Shown one piece after another: positions 52,087 through 61,514 of a DNA stretch of 64,000 nucleotides. The DNA lies in assembly GCF_016862955.1 (NCBI RefSeq), contig NZ_BONY01000047.1, positions 1 through 64,000 on the forward strand, in the 5' to 3' direction. A model generated the notes under the pieces. The model did no database searches. It was not told the DNA's origin and saw only the letters and a program-made list of their open reading frames with translations. The stretch comes from Rhizocola hellebori. GTDB taxonomy: Bacteria > Actinomycetota > Actinomycetes > Mycobacteriales > Micromonosporaceae. Numbering within the stretch: position 1 is the first letter of the stretch; every line of letters starts with the position of its first letter. Made by a program: the position numbers and the translations under genes.

Positions 52087-54867
52087 TCACGCAGCGGTGC
52101 CGACCGTGGCGTCGAGCCGGTGAAGTTCGGCGCGGATCCGATCGGCGTCGGCGTGGCCGAGAGTGTCCAAGATGGACAGTGCGCGGCTCAAGGCGGCGCG
52201 GGCGGCTTCGCCGTCGCCGACGGCCTGCTGGCTGCCGCCGATGTTGGCGTAGGTGCTCGCCTCACCGTATTGGTCGTTGACCTGCGCGAAGTGCTCAAGC
52301 GCGTGCTCGTAGCACTCGATCGCGCGCCGATGGTCGCCGAGTTGGTGGTGCGCGTAGCCGAGGCTGTCCCAGGTATCTGCCTGCCCCTGTACGTCGTCGA
52401 CCTCCACCAGCAGCTTCAGCGCCTCCTCGCACAGCTCGATCGCGCGGTGGTAGTCGCCGAGCAGCCCCTCCTGCCAGCCGACGGCGTTGAGCGTGTAAGC
52501 CCGCCCGGGCAGGCATCCGGCCCGCTCGAACAGGGTCAGAGCCTGCCGCGACTGATCCAGCGCGTCCCTGTACAGCCCCTGCCGTTCGGTGACCTGGCCC
52601 AGGCCGAGGTAGGTGTGCGCCTGCCCGGCCAGGTCATCGCAAGCGGTGAAATGGTCCAGCGCACGGCGCAGATGCTCACTCGCCTCGTCGAAGCGGCCCA
52701 GCCGCGAGCAGACCAGGGCGAGATTTCGGTGCGCGTGGCCCTGCCCCGCCGTGTCAGCGATGCGCGACGCGGCTGCCAGCGCGGTGTGCTCCGTGCCCAG
52801 CCAATCCTGCCAATACCCCTGCCGGTGCAGGAACCCGGCCAGGCACCAGGCCAGACGCCAGGCGTGCCGCTCGAACCCGCACCGCGCCGCGAGCGCCACG
52901 GCGGCCAGCAGCACGGCGACCTCGGCGGTGAACCACGCCTCGGCTTCCGAGCGGTTGCGCGGGTGCTCGGGCGAGGCCCCCTCCTGCGGCGTCTCCATCG
53001 CGATCCGGCTGAAGTGCGGGTGCAGGGCGAGGTCGGCGGCGTGCGCGGTGTGCAGGCAATAGTCAAGAAACCGGTGCATGGCGGCACGCCGGTCACCCGG
53101 CGAGTCGGCCTGCTCGGCCAGATCTGCGGCATAGGCGCGCAACAGGTCATGGAAGCTGTACCGGCCGTAAGCGTGCTCCGTGAGCAGATTGGCCCGGGTC
53201 AGTTCGGTAAGCAGCGGCCGGATCCGGCCCGGGGGTACCGCGGCGAGGCTGGCGGCCGCCCGGCCCGAGATGTCGGGGCCGGGATGCCGGCTCAGCAACC
53301 GGAACAGCCGCGCCGCCGCCGGGCTCAGCGTCCGGCACGACCACGAGAACACCGCCCTGACATCGGTCGCGTCGTCGCCGGCGTCGAAAGCGTCGAGATC
53401 GCGCAGCTGGGCAGCCACCTCGGCCAGGGTGAAACCCGGATGCGTGGCGGCCCGGGCGGCGACGATGGCCAGGGCCAAAGGCAGCCGGGCGCACCGGTCG
53501 ACGATCGCTTCCGTGGCCGCCGGTTCGGCCGCCACCCGGCGCTGGCCGAGCCGGAGCGTCAGCATGTCTCGGGCCTCGTGCAGGCTGAGCAGGTCGAGGC
53601 GCAACGGCTGCGCGCTCTCGGCAGCGACCAGCGGGATGAGCTGATCGCGGCTGGTCACGATCGCCAGACAGCCGGGCGCGGCAGGAAGCAGCGGGCGCAC
53701 GTGCCCCGCCTCACGTGCGTTGTCTAGCAGCACCAGCAGCCGCCTTCCGGCCACCATCGTGCGGTAAAGGTTGACCAGGCCGTCCAGATCGGAGGGCATC
53801 CGCGCCGCCGGAACGCCAAGCGCCTCAAGGAATCCGTGCAGAGCCCACTGCGGCTCGACCGCCGAATCGGCCGGGTCGAACCCGCGCAGATTCACGTAGA
53901 GCTGGCCGTCGGGGAACCGTGCGGCGTTGCGGTGCGCCCAGTGCACGGCCAGCGTCGTCTTGCCGACCCCTGCCGTGCCCGACACCACTATCACGCCACC
54001 GTTTCCGGCCAGATCGTCCAGAGTGGACATTGCCGCATCGCGTCCGGCGAAGGTGGGCACCGCCGAGGGAAGCTGCGCCGCCACAAGCCACTGCCCGGCC
54101 GGCGCCGGTGCGTCGATGGCTGTGTCCTGGCGCACGATCGCCGCCTCCAGGTCCCGCAGTTTCGAGCTCGGGCCGACGCCGAGCTCTTTGCCCAGCGCGT
54201 CGCGCAGCCGCCGGAAGGCGGCGACGGCATCGCCGGGACGGCCGCTGCGGTACAGGGCGAGCATGAGTTGCGCGTGCACCTGTTCGTCGAGCGGGTGTTG
54301 CCGCGCAAGGCGTTCCAGCTCCGGCGCCAGCTGCGCGTGCTCGCCCAGCGACAGCCGCGCCTCGGTCAGGTTCCGCTCAGCTCCCCAGCGCAGGCGCACC
54401 AGGTGTTCGGCCTGTTCCTCCAGCCGGGTCAGCTCGGCGAGGTCGGCAAGCGGCTGGCCACGCCACAGCGCCACGGCCGCCTGCAAGCAGGCGACCCGCT
54501 CGGCCGGGTCGGTGGCTCGCTGCGCAAGCTGCACAAGCCGCTCGGCGGCCTGCACGTCGACGGCGTCAGGCCCCATGTCCAGCAGATACCCGGGCGGGCG
54601 AGCCACGATCGTGCCGGCCCCGCCGAGCAGGCCACGCAGGTAGGAAACGTGACGCTGCAACGTGTTCAGCGCGGTGGCCGGTGACCGATCGCCCCAGACG
54701 ACGTCGATGAGCCGGTCGGTGCTCACCACCCGGCCCGCATGCAGAGCCAGGGTCGCGAGCACGGCCCTGCGGCGCAGGCCGTTGACGGCCTGCGCCTGGC
54801 CGGCGACGATCACCTCCACCGGCCCAAGTAGCCTGATCCGCAACCCCTGGCTGACCCCGTCCAGCAC
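52087..54867 (-). CDS. SARP-type AfsR-like regulator, third copy
   Basis: A 926-aa protein. Winged helix (LRIRLLGPVEVIVAGQ, LIDVVWGDRSPATALN) and BTAD (AQLMLALYRSGRPGDAVAAFRRL) precede NB-ARC with Walker A SGTAGVGKTT near 294 and RRLLVLLDNAREAGHVRPLLP. TPRs run from about 690 to 910 (AHRNLALVCSRLGRFDEASEH and repeats). The start GTG/ATG region at 54867 lies 66 bases downstream of the large unknown gene on the same strand, so it could be cotranscribed with the two giant genes or use its own promoter. Confidence 0.88.
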   Translation of the reverse strand: MLDGVSQGLRIRLLGPVEVIVAGQAQAVNGLRRRAVLATLALHAGRVVSTDRLIDVVWGDRSPATALNTLQRHVSYLRGLLGGAGTIVARPPGYLLDMGPDAVDVQAAERLVQLAQRATDPAERVACLQAAVALWRGQPLADLAELTRLEEQAEHLVRLRWGAERNLTEARLSLGEHAQLAPELERLARQHPLDEQVHAQLMLALYRSGRPGDAVAAFRRLRDALGKELGVGPSSKLRDLEAAIVRQDTAIDAPAPAGQWLVAAQLPSAVPTFAGRDAAMSTLDDLAGNGGVIVVSGTAGVGKTTLAVHWAHRNAARFPDGQLYVNLRGFDPADSAVEPQWALHGFLEALGVPAARMPSDLDGLVNLYRTMVAGRRLLVLLDNAREAGHVRPLLPAAPGCLAIVTSRDQLIPLVAAESAQPLRLDLLSLHEARDMLTLRLGQRRVAAEPAATEAIVDRCARLPLALAIVAARAATHPGFTLAEVAAQLRDLDAFDAGDDATDVRAVFSWSCRTLSPAAARLFRLLSRHPGPDISGRAAASLAAVPPGRIRPLLTELTRANLLTEHAYGRYSFHDLLRAYAADLAEQADSPGDRRAAMHRFLDYCLHTAHAADLALHPHFSRIAMETPQEGASPEHPRNRSEAEAWFTAEVAVLLAAVALAARCGFERHAWRLAWCLAGFLHRQGYWQDWLGTEHTALAAASRIADTAGQGHAHRNLALVCSRLGRFDEASEHLRRALDHFTACDDLAGQAHTYLGLGQVTERQGLYRDALDQSRQALTLFERAGCLPGRAYTLNAVGWQEGLLGDYHRAIELCEEALKLLVEVDDVQGQADTWDSLGYAHHQLGDHRRAIECYEHALEHFAQVNDQYGEASTYANIGGSQQAVGDGEAARAALSRALSILDTLGHADADRIRAELHRLDATVGTAA

Positions 54868-54933
54868 CCAACCAGGCTACCGACCCGATTCGTCCTCGTC
54901 GATCCGATCGTCGGGCAATGGACACGAGACCAC

Positions 54934-57900
54934 TCATTGCTTGTTGACGAAGGTCGCCCGCAGCGAGGCCAGGGTCTGGTCGTCCATCGGGAGATCCAGA
55001 CCGAGGATATCGAGCAGATCGGCAAGCTTGAACACCTTGCCGTAGGGCTGATCGTCGTTGAGCAGGTCGAACATTTCGCCGAAGTGGCGCACTCCGACCC
55101 GCAGCCACGTGTAGAGCAGGAACATGACGGCGTCGGCCGGCCAGTCGTCGTTGTGTTTTTTGAGCAGGTCACCCAACGTCGGCGGGGTGATCTTCGCCGC
55201 TGCGCTGGCCACCAGCTTGCGGATGTTTTTCTCCAGATCCGCGTCGGCGGCGAGCTTGGCCAGCCGCCGGGTCAATTCCTCCTCATTGCCGATCAGGCTC
55301 TGGATGAAATCGCGAAAAGCCGTGTCCCTGTCCTGTACGCGGGTCAGCTTCGGGCGATCGACACCGCCCTGCTCCTCCAGGCCACGTTTGAGCGAGGCCG
55401 GCAGATTGTGAAGCTCTGCGAACGGGTGGATGGCGAACTCCAACAGCGCCCGCCACGTGCCACCGGCCAGCATGGTCTTGGCAGCGCGGTCGCTTTGCCG
55501 CCGGTCGAACACCACTCCGGTACCCGCCCTCGTCTTATCTGAGACGATCTTGCGTTCCAGCATGATGGTGCCGATCAGCTCGCCCACCGCCTCGCCGAGC
55601 TTGCGCGCATGATGGGGTGCCGCTGCCGCCAGGGCGTCGACGCCGCGCTCCATCACGTCGGTGATGCCCAGGTTCTTGAGCTCGTTCCAGTTCCTTATCC
55701 CGATGCGCTCGAAAATCATCTCCAGGTAATCCGCCACGGCGGGCACCGACTTGACGCCGTCGCGCAGTTTGCTGGTGACCGTGCCGGACATCCGCTGGTT
55801 GTACTTGCGCACGATCTTGGATGGGTCCTGCGGCGGCGGGCCGCTGGCCGGCACCAATTCCTCGCGCAAGTCCCGGGCGATGTCGGCGATCTCGTTGCCG
55901 GTGGTCTCCACCATCCATTTGAGGGTCTGCTGCTGCTTCTTAACCCAGTCCTCGATATTTTTGTCCCAACGGGACCGGTAGGCCCAGTCGAGATAAATCA
56001 CGACGAATACCACGACCAGAAAGCCTGTGCCTGCGTACTGGCTGAACTTGTTGAGCTGCTCGGCTATCAGCTTGGCGTTCTTGTCGGTCAGCACCACACG
56101 CAGCGAGCGGATCACCCCAGCGATCCGCACCAGCGCGACCCTGACCTTGTTGAAGACAAGGATGGCTTGGTACCCGTTCTTGGTTACGTGATTCAGGATC
56201 AGCCGAGGTGCCTGATTGATCGCGCGCTTCACGCGTTCGTCGGTCTCGGACAGATAGTGCTCGGCCGCGCCACCGCCGAATCCCTCGAACACCCCGTGGA
56301 TGAACTGGAACACCAGGTTGTCGTTCTTCGGGACCAGGCTCATCGCAGCCGCGATCAGCTCGGCCATCAGGATCCGGCGCGCGGCGGCCGCCGCGTTCTT
56401 GGCGATGGCACTGCCGACCGCGTGCGTGACAAGCGTTTTCACCAGACTGCGGGCGACGTTCGTCATCACGACCGGCACGCCGACCACCCCGCCGGTCATC
56501 ACGATGACCCCGCCCCAGGTCACCAGAGTGATGAAGGGCAGCATGCCGGCCGTGTTCTCGTAGATGTCGGCTGCTAGGGCCCCGACCTCGTTGTCGGTCA
56601 GCCAGTCGGTGAGCTGGATGACCGTCACGTGCTTGGTGTCGGGGTTCCACTCGTACACATCGAAGCGAGGCGACACCCCGATGACCTGGCGGCCGCTGAC
56701 CATCATGCCCTGGGTGAGCACGTAGCGCCGCTTTCCCAGATTCTTGTCGTCGCACCACGCTATGAGCTCGTTGAGCCGGTCCTTGATCGGGCCGGGCTGG
56801 CTCTGGCTGGCCTCTTCGCGCAGCGCACCGAGAAAGAGCTTTTCGCGGTCGGGAGCGACGGCCGGGGCCGTCACAGTCAGCTCCATCGGATAGCTCTGGT
56901 CGGCGAAGAACACGTCCATGAACGCGTCCAGCCACTCCGAATCGTTGCGGTACTTGAGTTCCTCGTCGCCGTAGTACCAGCGCACGTAGGCCTTGTAGTC
57001 CACGGAGTGACGCTTGTCCAGGCTTTTCCGATAGTCGATTTTGCCGTAGGTCATCCTGGGCGGCTCGCCCGCTCCGTCGATCGCCCGGAATATCACTGCC
57101 TCGACCGGGAACCGGATACCGCCGCCGGGAGGCGGAGCGCCCGCGCCGGCGAGGCTAAACATCAGCTGCACGGTGAACCTCGGTGGCCCGAAAGGGTTGC
57201 CCCGCGGCGGCTCCATGAGCAGGCGGTAGAGGAACTGGGCGTGCGGCAGGTCGATGAGCAGGTAGGTGTCGCCCTCCTTCATGACGAATTCGGTGAAGCA
57301 CTCCTTGAGATACTCGTCGCTGAGCTTGGAAGGCTGGAACTGCCTGTCCTGCGTGTTCAGCGGCGCCTTCTCCCGCCACTTCTGGTAATAATCGCCGCCT
57401 TCGTCGCGGCCCACCTTCTTGCTGTCGTGGTAGGTGGCGTTGGTGTAAAGGTGTTCGCGAAACTCACGATCGCGTCTCTCGAGCTGCTGCGGTATCGGCA
57501 CGTTCTTGACATTGACCTCGTACTCGCGCCGCGGCGGCGTGTAGTCGAGGACGAACGGGAAGCGGAACAGGGCCTGCTTCCCCGCTGCCATGTCGTCCCA
57601 CACGAGATCGACCCGGTTGGCGATCGCCGAGAACTCGTAGGTGCGCGTCTGAGCCATGGTCTTGTCGTCGGCCGTCCGGCTGCCCAGGCTGGGCTGGACC
57701 GTGATCAGCCCACCAGGCTTGTCGATCGGGATGTTGGCGTGGGCCACGATGCGGTTGCGGCCGAACACCCGGCCGTCGGGCAGGGTCACGTCGTCGTTCT
57801 TGTTCTCGACCAGCAGCACGTACTTGACCAGCATTCCCAGCCCGAACAGCCGGCTCAGCTCGTCCTTGTGGTTGGCCCAAGCCTTCGGCAACAGCCGGGG

Positions 57901-58086
57901 GTCGAATCGGTTATACAGCCGGCGATCGAAGCGGTGATAGGTACCCGCATAAAGGTTGAGATCTTCGATTGGCACATAGGCCAGCTCCGGTATGCCCGGC
58001 AGGTCGTGGTTTTTCAACCACAGCAACAGCTGCCGAGCAAGCTCGGCGAGTTCTTCGCCGAGCTTGTCGTCCTTGGTGGCAGTCAT
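54934..58086 (-). CDS. Very large protein of unknown function with membrane segments
   Basis: A 1050-aa protein without signal peptide. The N-terminal 480 residues are mixed alpha/beta (IPELAYVPIEDLNLYAGTYH, RFTVQLMFSLAGAGAPPPGG). Hydrophobic helices occur near 510-535 (MLPFITLVTWGGVIVMTGGV) and 685-704 (GFLVVVFVVIYLDWAYRS). The C-terminal third is helical and charged. I recognise no family. It starts nine bases after the 875-aa gene stop, so the two form an operon. Size and central membrane helices would fit a pore-forming or membrane-acting effector, but this is speculation. Confidence 0.7.
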   Translation of the reverse strand: MTATKDDKLGEELAELARQLLLWLKNHDLPGIPELAYVPIEDLNLYAGTYHRFDRRLYNRFDPRLLPKAWANHKDELSRLFGLGMLVKYVLLVENKNDDVTLPDGRVFGRNRIVAHANIPIDKPGGLITVQPSLGSRTADDKTMAQTRTYEFSAIANRVDLVWDDMAAGKQALFRFPFVLDYTPPRREYEVNVKNVPIPQQLERRDREFREHLYTNATYHDSKKVGRDEGGDYYQKWREKAPLNTQDRQFQPSKLSDEYLKECFTEFVMKEGDTYLLIDLPHAQFLYRLLMEPPRGNPFGPPRFTVQLMFSLAGAGAPPPGGGIRFPVEAVIFRAIDGAGEPPRMTYGKIDYRKSLDKRHSVDYKAYVRWYYGDEELKYRNDSEWLDAFMDVFFADQSYPMELTVTAPAVAPDREKLFLGALREEASQSQPGPIKDRLNELIAWCDDKNLGKRRYVLTQGMMVSGRQVIGVSPRFDVYEWNPDTKHVTVIQLTDWLTDNEVGALAADIYENTAGMLPFITLVTWGGVIVMTGGVVGVPVVMTNVARSLVKTLVTHAVGSAIAKNAAAAARRILMAELIAAAMSLVPKNDNLVFQFIHGVFEGFGGGAAEHYLSETDERVKRAINQAPRLILNHVTKNGYQAILVFNKVRVALVRIAGVIRSLRVVLTDKNAKLIAEQLNKFSQYAGTGFLVVVFVVIYLDWAYRSRWDKNIEDWVKKQQQTLKWMVETTGNEIADIARDLREELVPASGPPPQDPSKIVRKYNQRMSGTVTSKLRDGVKSVPAVADYLEMIFERIGIRNWNELKNLGITDVMERGVDALAAAAPHHARKLGEAVGELIGTIMLERKIVSDKTRAGTGVVFDRRQSDRAAKTMLAGGTWRALLEFAIHPFAELHNLPASLKRGLEEQGGVDRPKLTRVQDRDTAFRDFIQSLIGNEEELTRRLAKLAADADLEKNIRKLVASAAAKITPPTLGDLLKKHNDDWPADAVMFLLYTWLRVGVRHFGEMFDLLNDDQPYGKVFKLADLLDILGLDLPMDDQTLASLRATFVNKQ

Positions 58087-58095
58087 CTCAGTTCG

Positions 58096-60723
58096 TCACT
58101 TCAGCTCGTTCAGCGAGGTGTTGATGGTGATGTCGAGCGCGCTGACAGGCGTGTACTCGTGCCACGACGCGATGCGCTGCCCCCGCTCGGCGGCCTCGAC
58201 CGCTTCGGGGGACGGATCGTTGCCATTGCTGCTCGTGCCGGGGATGCCGGGGTAGTTGGTCGCGGCGTAGGCCCGGATCTCTTGGGCGATCGTGAGATAC
58301 GGGTGATTGCCCAGCTCGCCGTCCAGCGTCCCGGTTTCGAACAGGCGCGTGAAGCTCTCCTCGAATCCGGGCCGCACGGTGAGCACGACCCGCGCCGCGC
58401 CGCCACGCAGGAAGGATTGATGAATACTGTCGGGGTGGTGCATGAAGCGTTTCATCGAGTGATTACGCGGGTGGTCCCAGAAGTAGGGGTAGATGAAGAA
58501 CAGCACGCTCTCCCACTCGATGGCCTGGTGGAGGAACTTGATGAACTCGCCGACTCCCATCGCCTGCGCCCATTCCTGAATGGTCAGGCGCGACGGCTCC
58601 AGTGTCGCCAAACCGTCTCCCCCGCCGTAGAGCCGGGAGACCTCGCTGGGCATCAGATCGAAGGCAGGACCGAAGATCCACTTCAGCGTGGTCTTCATGA
58701 TCTCCTCGCGTTCCATCCGGCGCAGTGTCAACGGATCCCACTGACCGATCTCCTCAGCCAGCTGTCCGCGGCGCTCCTGCAACTCCTGGCGCTCCAGCTG
58801 CCACCGCTCCTGCGCGGACTTGCGCATCGCCGCCCACGCGCGCTGCTGCCAGGCGCGCCAGCCGTCGAGGTTCTGCGCGATGTCCAGGGTCGCCTTGGCG
58901 TGCCCTGCCTTCACGCCCTCGCTGAACATGACGATCACCACGTGCCCGGTGCGGTCCTTGAGATAGTTCAGATCTGTTTCGTACGAACGCATGGTGTCGT
59001 CGTTGTGACCGATGGGGCCGGCGCCCGAGTCCACCACGTTGTAGTGCCCGCCGGTGTAGAGGTGTACGAAGGCACGGAACCAGCCGCCCGTGACGTAGTA
59101 GCCCTCCGGGATGTCGAACTCCAGCGTGTCGTAACGCTCTTGCTCAGCCTCGTCGTCGGGGCGGTACGGGTAGGCCAGCTGCTGCTCCAGCTGACGGGTG
59201 GCGGGATCGGGCGGCTCGACCTCGGCGCCGTACTGCGACGCGAGCGACTGCCACTTGTCCAGCGTGATGTCGGCCGGGGTGAGCGGGAACGTGAACGGCA
59301 GTCCGAGACGGTGGTCGATGCGCCGCAGTTCATCCACATTGGACAACAGATCGATGCCCGGCGCGGGCACCACTATGTCGTAGGTGAGGCGCAGGCCGTA
59401 CCGGTAAAGATCCACCTTCCAGTCGCGAATCATCTGATGCAAATCGATGCGCATGGCGTTGTTATCGCTGGGGTTGGTGATGGTGCGCACCGCCTGGTCC
59501 TCCACACCCGCCTGTTCCTTGACCGTGAGCGTGACCTTGTGCTCCTTGCGCGAGCGCGACGAGGCCTTGCGGGTCACCTGGATCGAGTGGTTGCGGCTGT
59601 CCTTCTTGGTGGTCTCGTCGCCAGAGGTCGAGTTGTACCCGACAGTCGCGCTGGCCGACGCGAAACCCCAGCTACCCGAGGCGGTCGCCTCCATGCTCAA
59701 CGCCGAGGAGTGCCTGGCCTGGGTCTCGGTCGCGCTGGCGAGCTCGGTGTTCTCGGTCATACCCTCCTCTTTGGACTGTTCGAACTCCTCGCTGACCACC
59801 TTCTCGAAGCTGACCTCCCGACTGGACCACTCGCGGTGGATGAGCGTGATGGTCTCCGCGGGCGCCAGGCCCACCGAATGCACCAGCTCGCCGCGGATGA
59901 TCCCGGCCGGGGTCATGTCGATGCGCTCCAGGTGCAGGCGGCCGATCGGCTCGATCTTCATCCGCTCCTCGAAGCCGTCGGTCAGATCGTCGGTCCAGTC
60001 GGTCGCATCCTCGCTGGTATCGATCACGACGTCGGCGAAGCCGTCCCAGTCGACGGCCGCGAGGTTGGAAAAGTCGATCCTCAGACCGGCCACCTGGCGG
60101 GCCAGAGCGCCGATCGTGTCCGCGCGGGCCGGGTTGCCCACCCGCGCCCATTCCATGGCCGCGCCGAAGCTGGTCCTCAGGCTCGCGGCGCTAAGCCGCG
60201 GGTCCTCGACGGGCAACACGGGCGGTGTCATCGACACCACCCCACGCGCCAGGACGGTCGATGGTGCGGCGGCGATCGCGGTGACCGGAGCCGCGGTGAT
60301 GATCCCACCTCCGCCCAGCTTGGCCCGCACATGCGCGGCGTAGTCCGCGGCGAGTTGATTGGCCTGGGCGCGCAATGCGGTGCGCACCGACCGCCGGTAG
60401 GCGGCGATCGCCCGTCCGGCGCCCGCCACCCCCTGCTTCGGCGTTGCGGCGAGGGTGCTCCACCCGGAACGCGAGGCGCCGCCGCGGGCGACCACCTCGC
60501 GCATGGCGTTGAGTGCCGCGATGATGGGCTCGTGCTCGCCCGGGTTGAGGGTTGCCTTGACGGCGTCGATCTCGGCCTGCGAGGTGTGCAGCGCGTTGGT
60601 GAACACCACCTTTTCCAGCCCGCGCATGCGCCTTCCTACCGCGCCGCTCTCCTCGTCGGCCGCGCTGGGCCGGATCGGCGCGTAGGTCACTTTGTTGATG
60701 CTCCGACGGTAGCCGGTTGCCAT
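58096..60723 (-). CDS. Large uncharacterised protein, partner of the 1050-aa protein
   Basis: An 875-aa protein. ATG 60723 has AAGGAG upstream. The N-terminal 200 residues are helical and Ala-rich. Then comes a conserved-looking beta module (LVHSVGLAPAETITLIHREW, a Ser/Thr-rich segment with GSWGFASASATVGYNSTSG, then YRYGLRLTYDIVVPAPG at about 438-454). The rest includes a coiled-coil-like stretch (WQLERQELQERRGQLAEEI) and a helical W/F-rich end. No signal peptide is visible. The beta-hairpin-like Ser/Gly segment resembles membrane-inserting regions of some toxins, though I cannot place the family. Confidence 0.7.
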   Translation of the reverse strand: MATGYRRSINKVTYAPIRPSAADEESGAVGRRMRGLEKVVFTNALHTSQAEIDAVKATLNPGEHEPIIAALNAMREVVARGGASRSGWSTLAATPKQGVAGAGRAIAAYRRSVRTALRAQANQLAADYAAHVRAKLGGGGIITAAPVTAIAAAPSTVLARGVVSMTPPVLPVEDPRLSAASLRTSFGAAMEWARVGNPARADTIGALARQVAGLRIDFSNLAAVDWDGFADVVIDTSEDATDWTDDLTDGFEERMKIEPIGRLHLERIDMTPAGIIRGELVHSVGLAPAETITLIHREWSSREVSFEKVVSEEFEQSKEEGMTENTELASATETQARHSSALSMEATASGSWGFASASATVGYNSTSGDETTKKDSRNHSIQVTRKASSRSRKEHKVTLTVKEQAGVEDQAVRTITNPSDNNAMRIDLHQMIRDWKVDLYRYGLRLTYDIVVPAPGIDLLSNVDELRRIDHRLGLPFTFPLTPADITLDKWQSLASQYGAEVEPPDPATRQLEQQLAYPYRPDDEAEQERYDTLEFDIPEGYYVTGGWFRAFVHLYTGGHYNVVDSGAGPIGHNDDTMRSYETDLNYLKDRTGHVVIVMFSEGVKAGHAKATLDIAQNLDGWRAWQQRAWAAMRKSAQERWQLERQELQERRGQLAEEIGQWDPLTLRRMEREEIMKTTLKWIFGPAFDLMPSEVSRLYGGGDGLATLEPSRLTIQEWAQAMGVGEFIKFLHQAIEWESVLFFIYPYFWDHPRNHSMKRFMHHPDSIHQSFLRGGAARVVLTVRPGFEESFTRLFETGTLDGELGNHPYLTIAQEIRAYAATNYPGIPGTSSNGNDPSPEAVEAAERGQRIASWHEYTPVSALDITINTSLNELK

Positions 60724-60785
60724 GACAGATCTCCTTGGTTCGTCATATCGATGAGGCGCAACCGTGGCACCGGCCTTGGAAAGTG

Positions 60786-60804
60786 CGCTGAAACATCGCT
60801 GAAA
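60786..60804. promoter_or_regulatory. Direct repeat with 11-bp period upstream of the giant-protein operon
   Basis: CGCTGAAA occurs at 60786-60793 and 60797-60804, exactly 11 bp apart (TTTCAGCG on the minus strand). Such 11-bp-spaced direct repeats are the usual form of SARP binding sites. It lies about 63 bases upstream of ATG 60723 in the 263-bp divergent gap. No matching -10 box at the usual 8-bp distance was found. Confidence 0.5.
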
Positions 60805-60986
60805 TCGGCCCCCGCCGCGCACCCGATGGTCCCCTGACTCAGCCGCCCTGGATCCGCCCGAGCAGGCAATGCACACGCTGACGGCGCTCCGGTGTCGGGT
60901 TATGGACGGCCGTCGAGTCCGATCCAGCACGACCGCTGATGCGTAACCCGCTGGCTGCGACCCGGTTGGCCTGGCATCATCGCTGG

Positions 60987-61490
60987 GTGATTGCCGTACC
61001 TGCCGCCCCGGACTCGCTGACGCAGCTGTCGTGGGAGGCCGACGAATATGTGCTGGGACGCATCGACAGCTCTCGGCTGCCGATGATTGCCGCACAGGCG
61101 CTGGCGCGCGGGACAGACAGCCCAGCCTTGCGCGAGCTGGCTGGGCTGGGCCGCGCCGAAGTAAGGGAAGCACGCGACCTCTTCGTGATCGCCATGGCTG
61201 AGCTGGGCCAGCCATTGCGCGAGCCGGAGGTTGTGTTGTGGCATCGCGCGTCGCAGGCCGCGCAGGGCCTCCTGGACGGTATCCGCGATGCCGGCGACGC
61301 CATTGGCGAAATTGCATGGCTGCTGTGCAATGCAGACGGGCAGCACGGCGAGCTGGCAACCGACTTCGAAATGCTGCTCATCGACTGGGACGAAAGCCCG
61401 GCCGGGCGCGCCGGCATCGCCAAGGACTCGGAACAGGCATGCCGGCGGCTGCTTGATGTGGCCAAGACCATTGGCACGCAACCTGTCTGA
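60987..61490 (+). CDS. Uncharacterised 167-aa protein
   Basis: A soluble, mostly helical protein (LSWEADEYVLGRIDSSRLPMIAAQALARG, LRELAGLGRAEVREARDLFVIAMAELG). GTG 60987 is preferred; an ATG at 60939 would add 16 residues without folding pattern. The family is unknown to me, although similar short helical proteins are common in actinomycetes. It is convergent with the NERD-helicase gene. Confidence 0.6.
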   Translation: MIAVPAAPDSLTQLSWEADEYVLGRIDSSRLPMIAAQALARGTDSPALRELAGLGRAEVREARDLFVIAMAELGQPLREPEVVLWHRASQAAQGLLDGIRDAGDAIGEIAWLLCNADGQHGELATDFEMLLIDWDESPAGRAGIAKDSEQACRRLLDVAKTIGTQPV

Positions 61491-61514
61491 CGACGGCCCT
61501 CGCCGAGTCGGCTG

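Noticed and set aside
56629-60837. A 1402-codon open frame on the + strand, opposite the two giant genes
   Set aside because: It is a mirror of high-GC codon bias. The minus strand has proper ribosome binding sites, tight gene spacing and protein-like sequence; the + frame is rich in R, H, V and L repeats with no domain.
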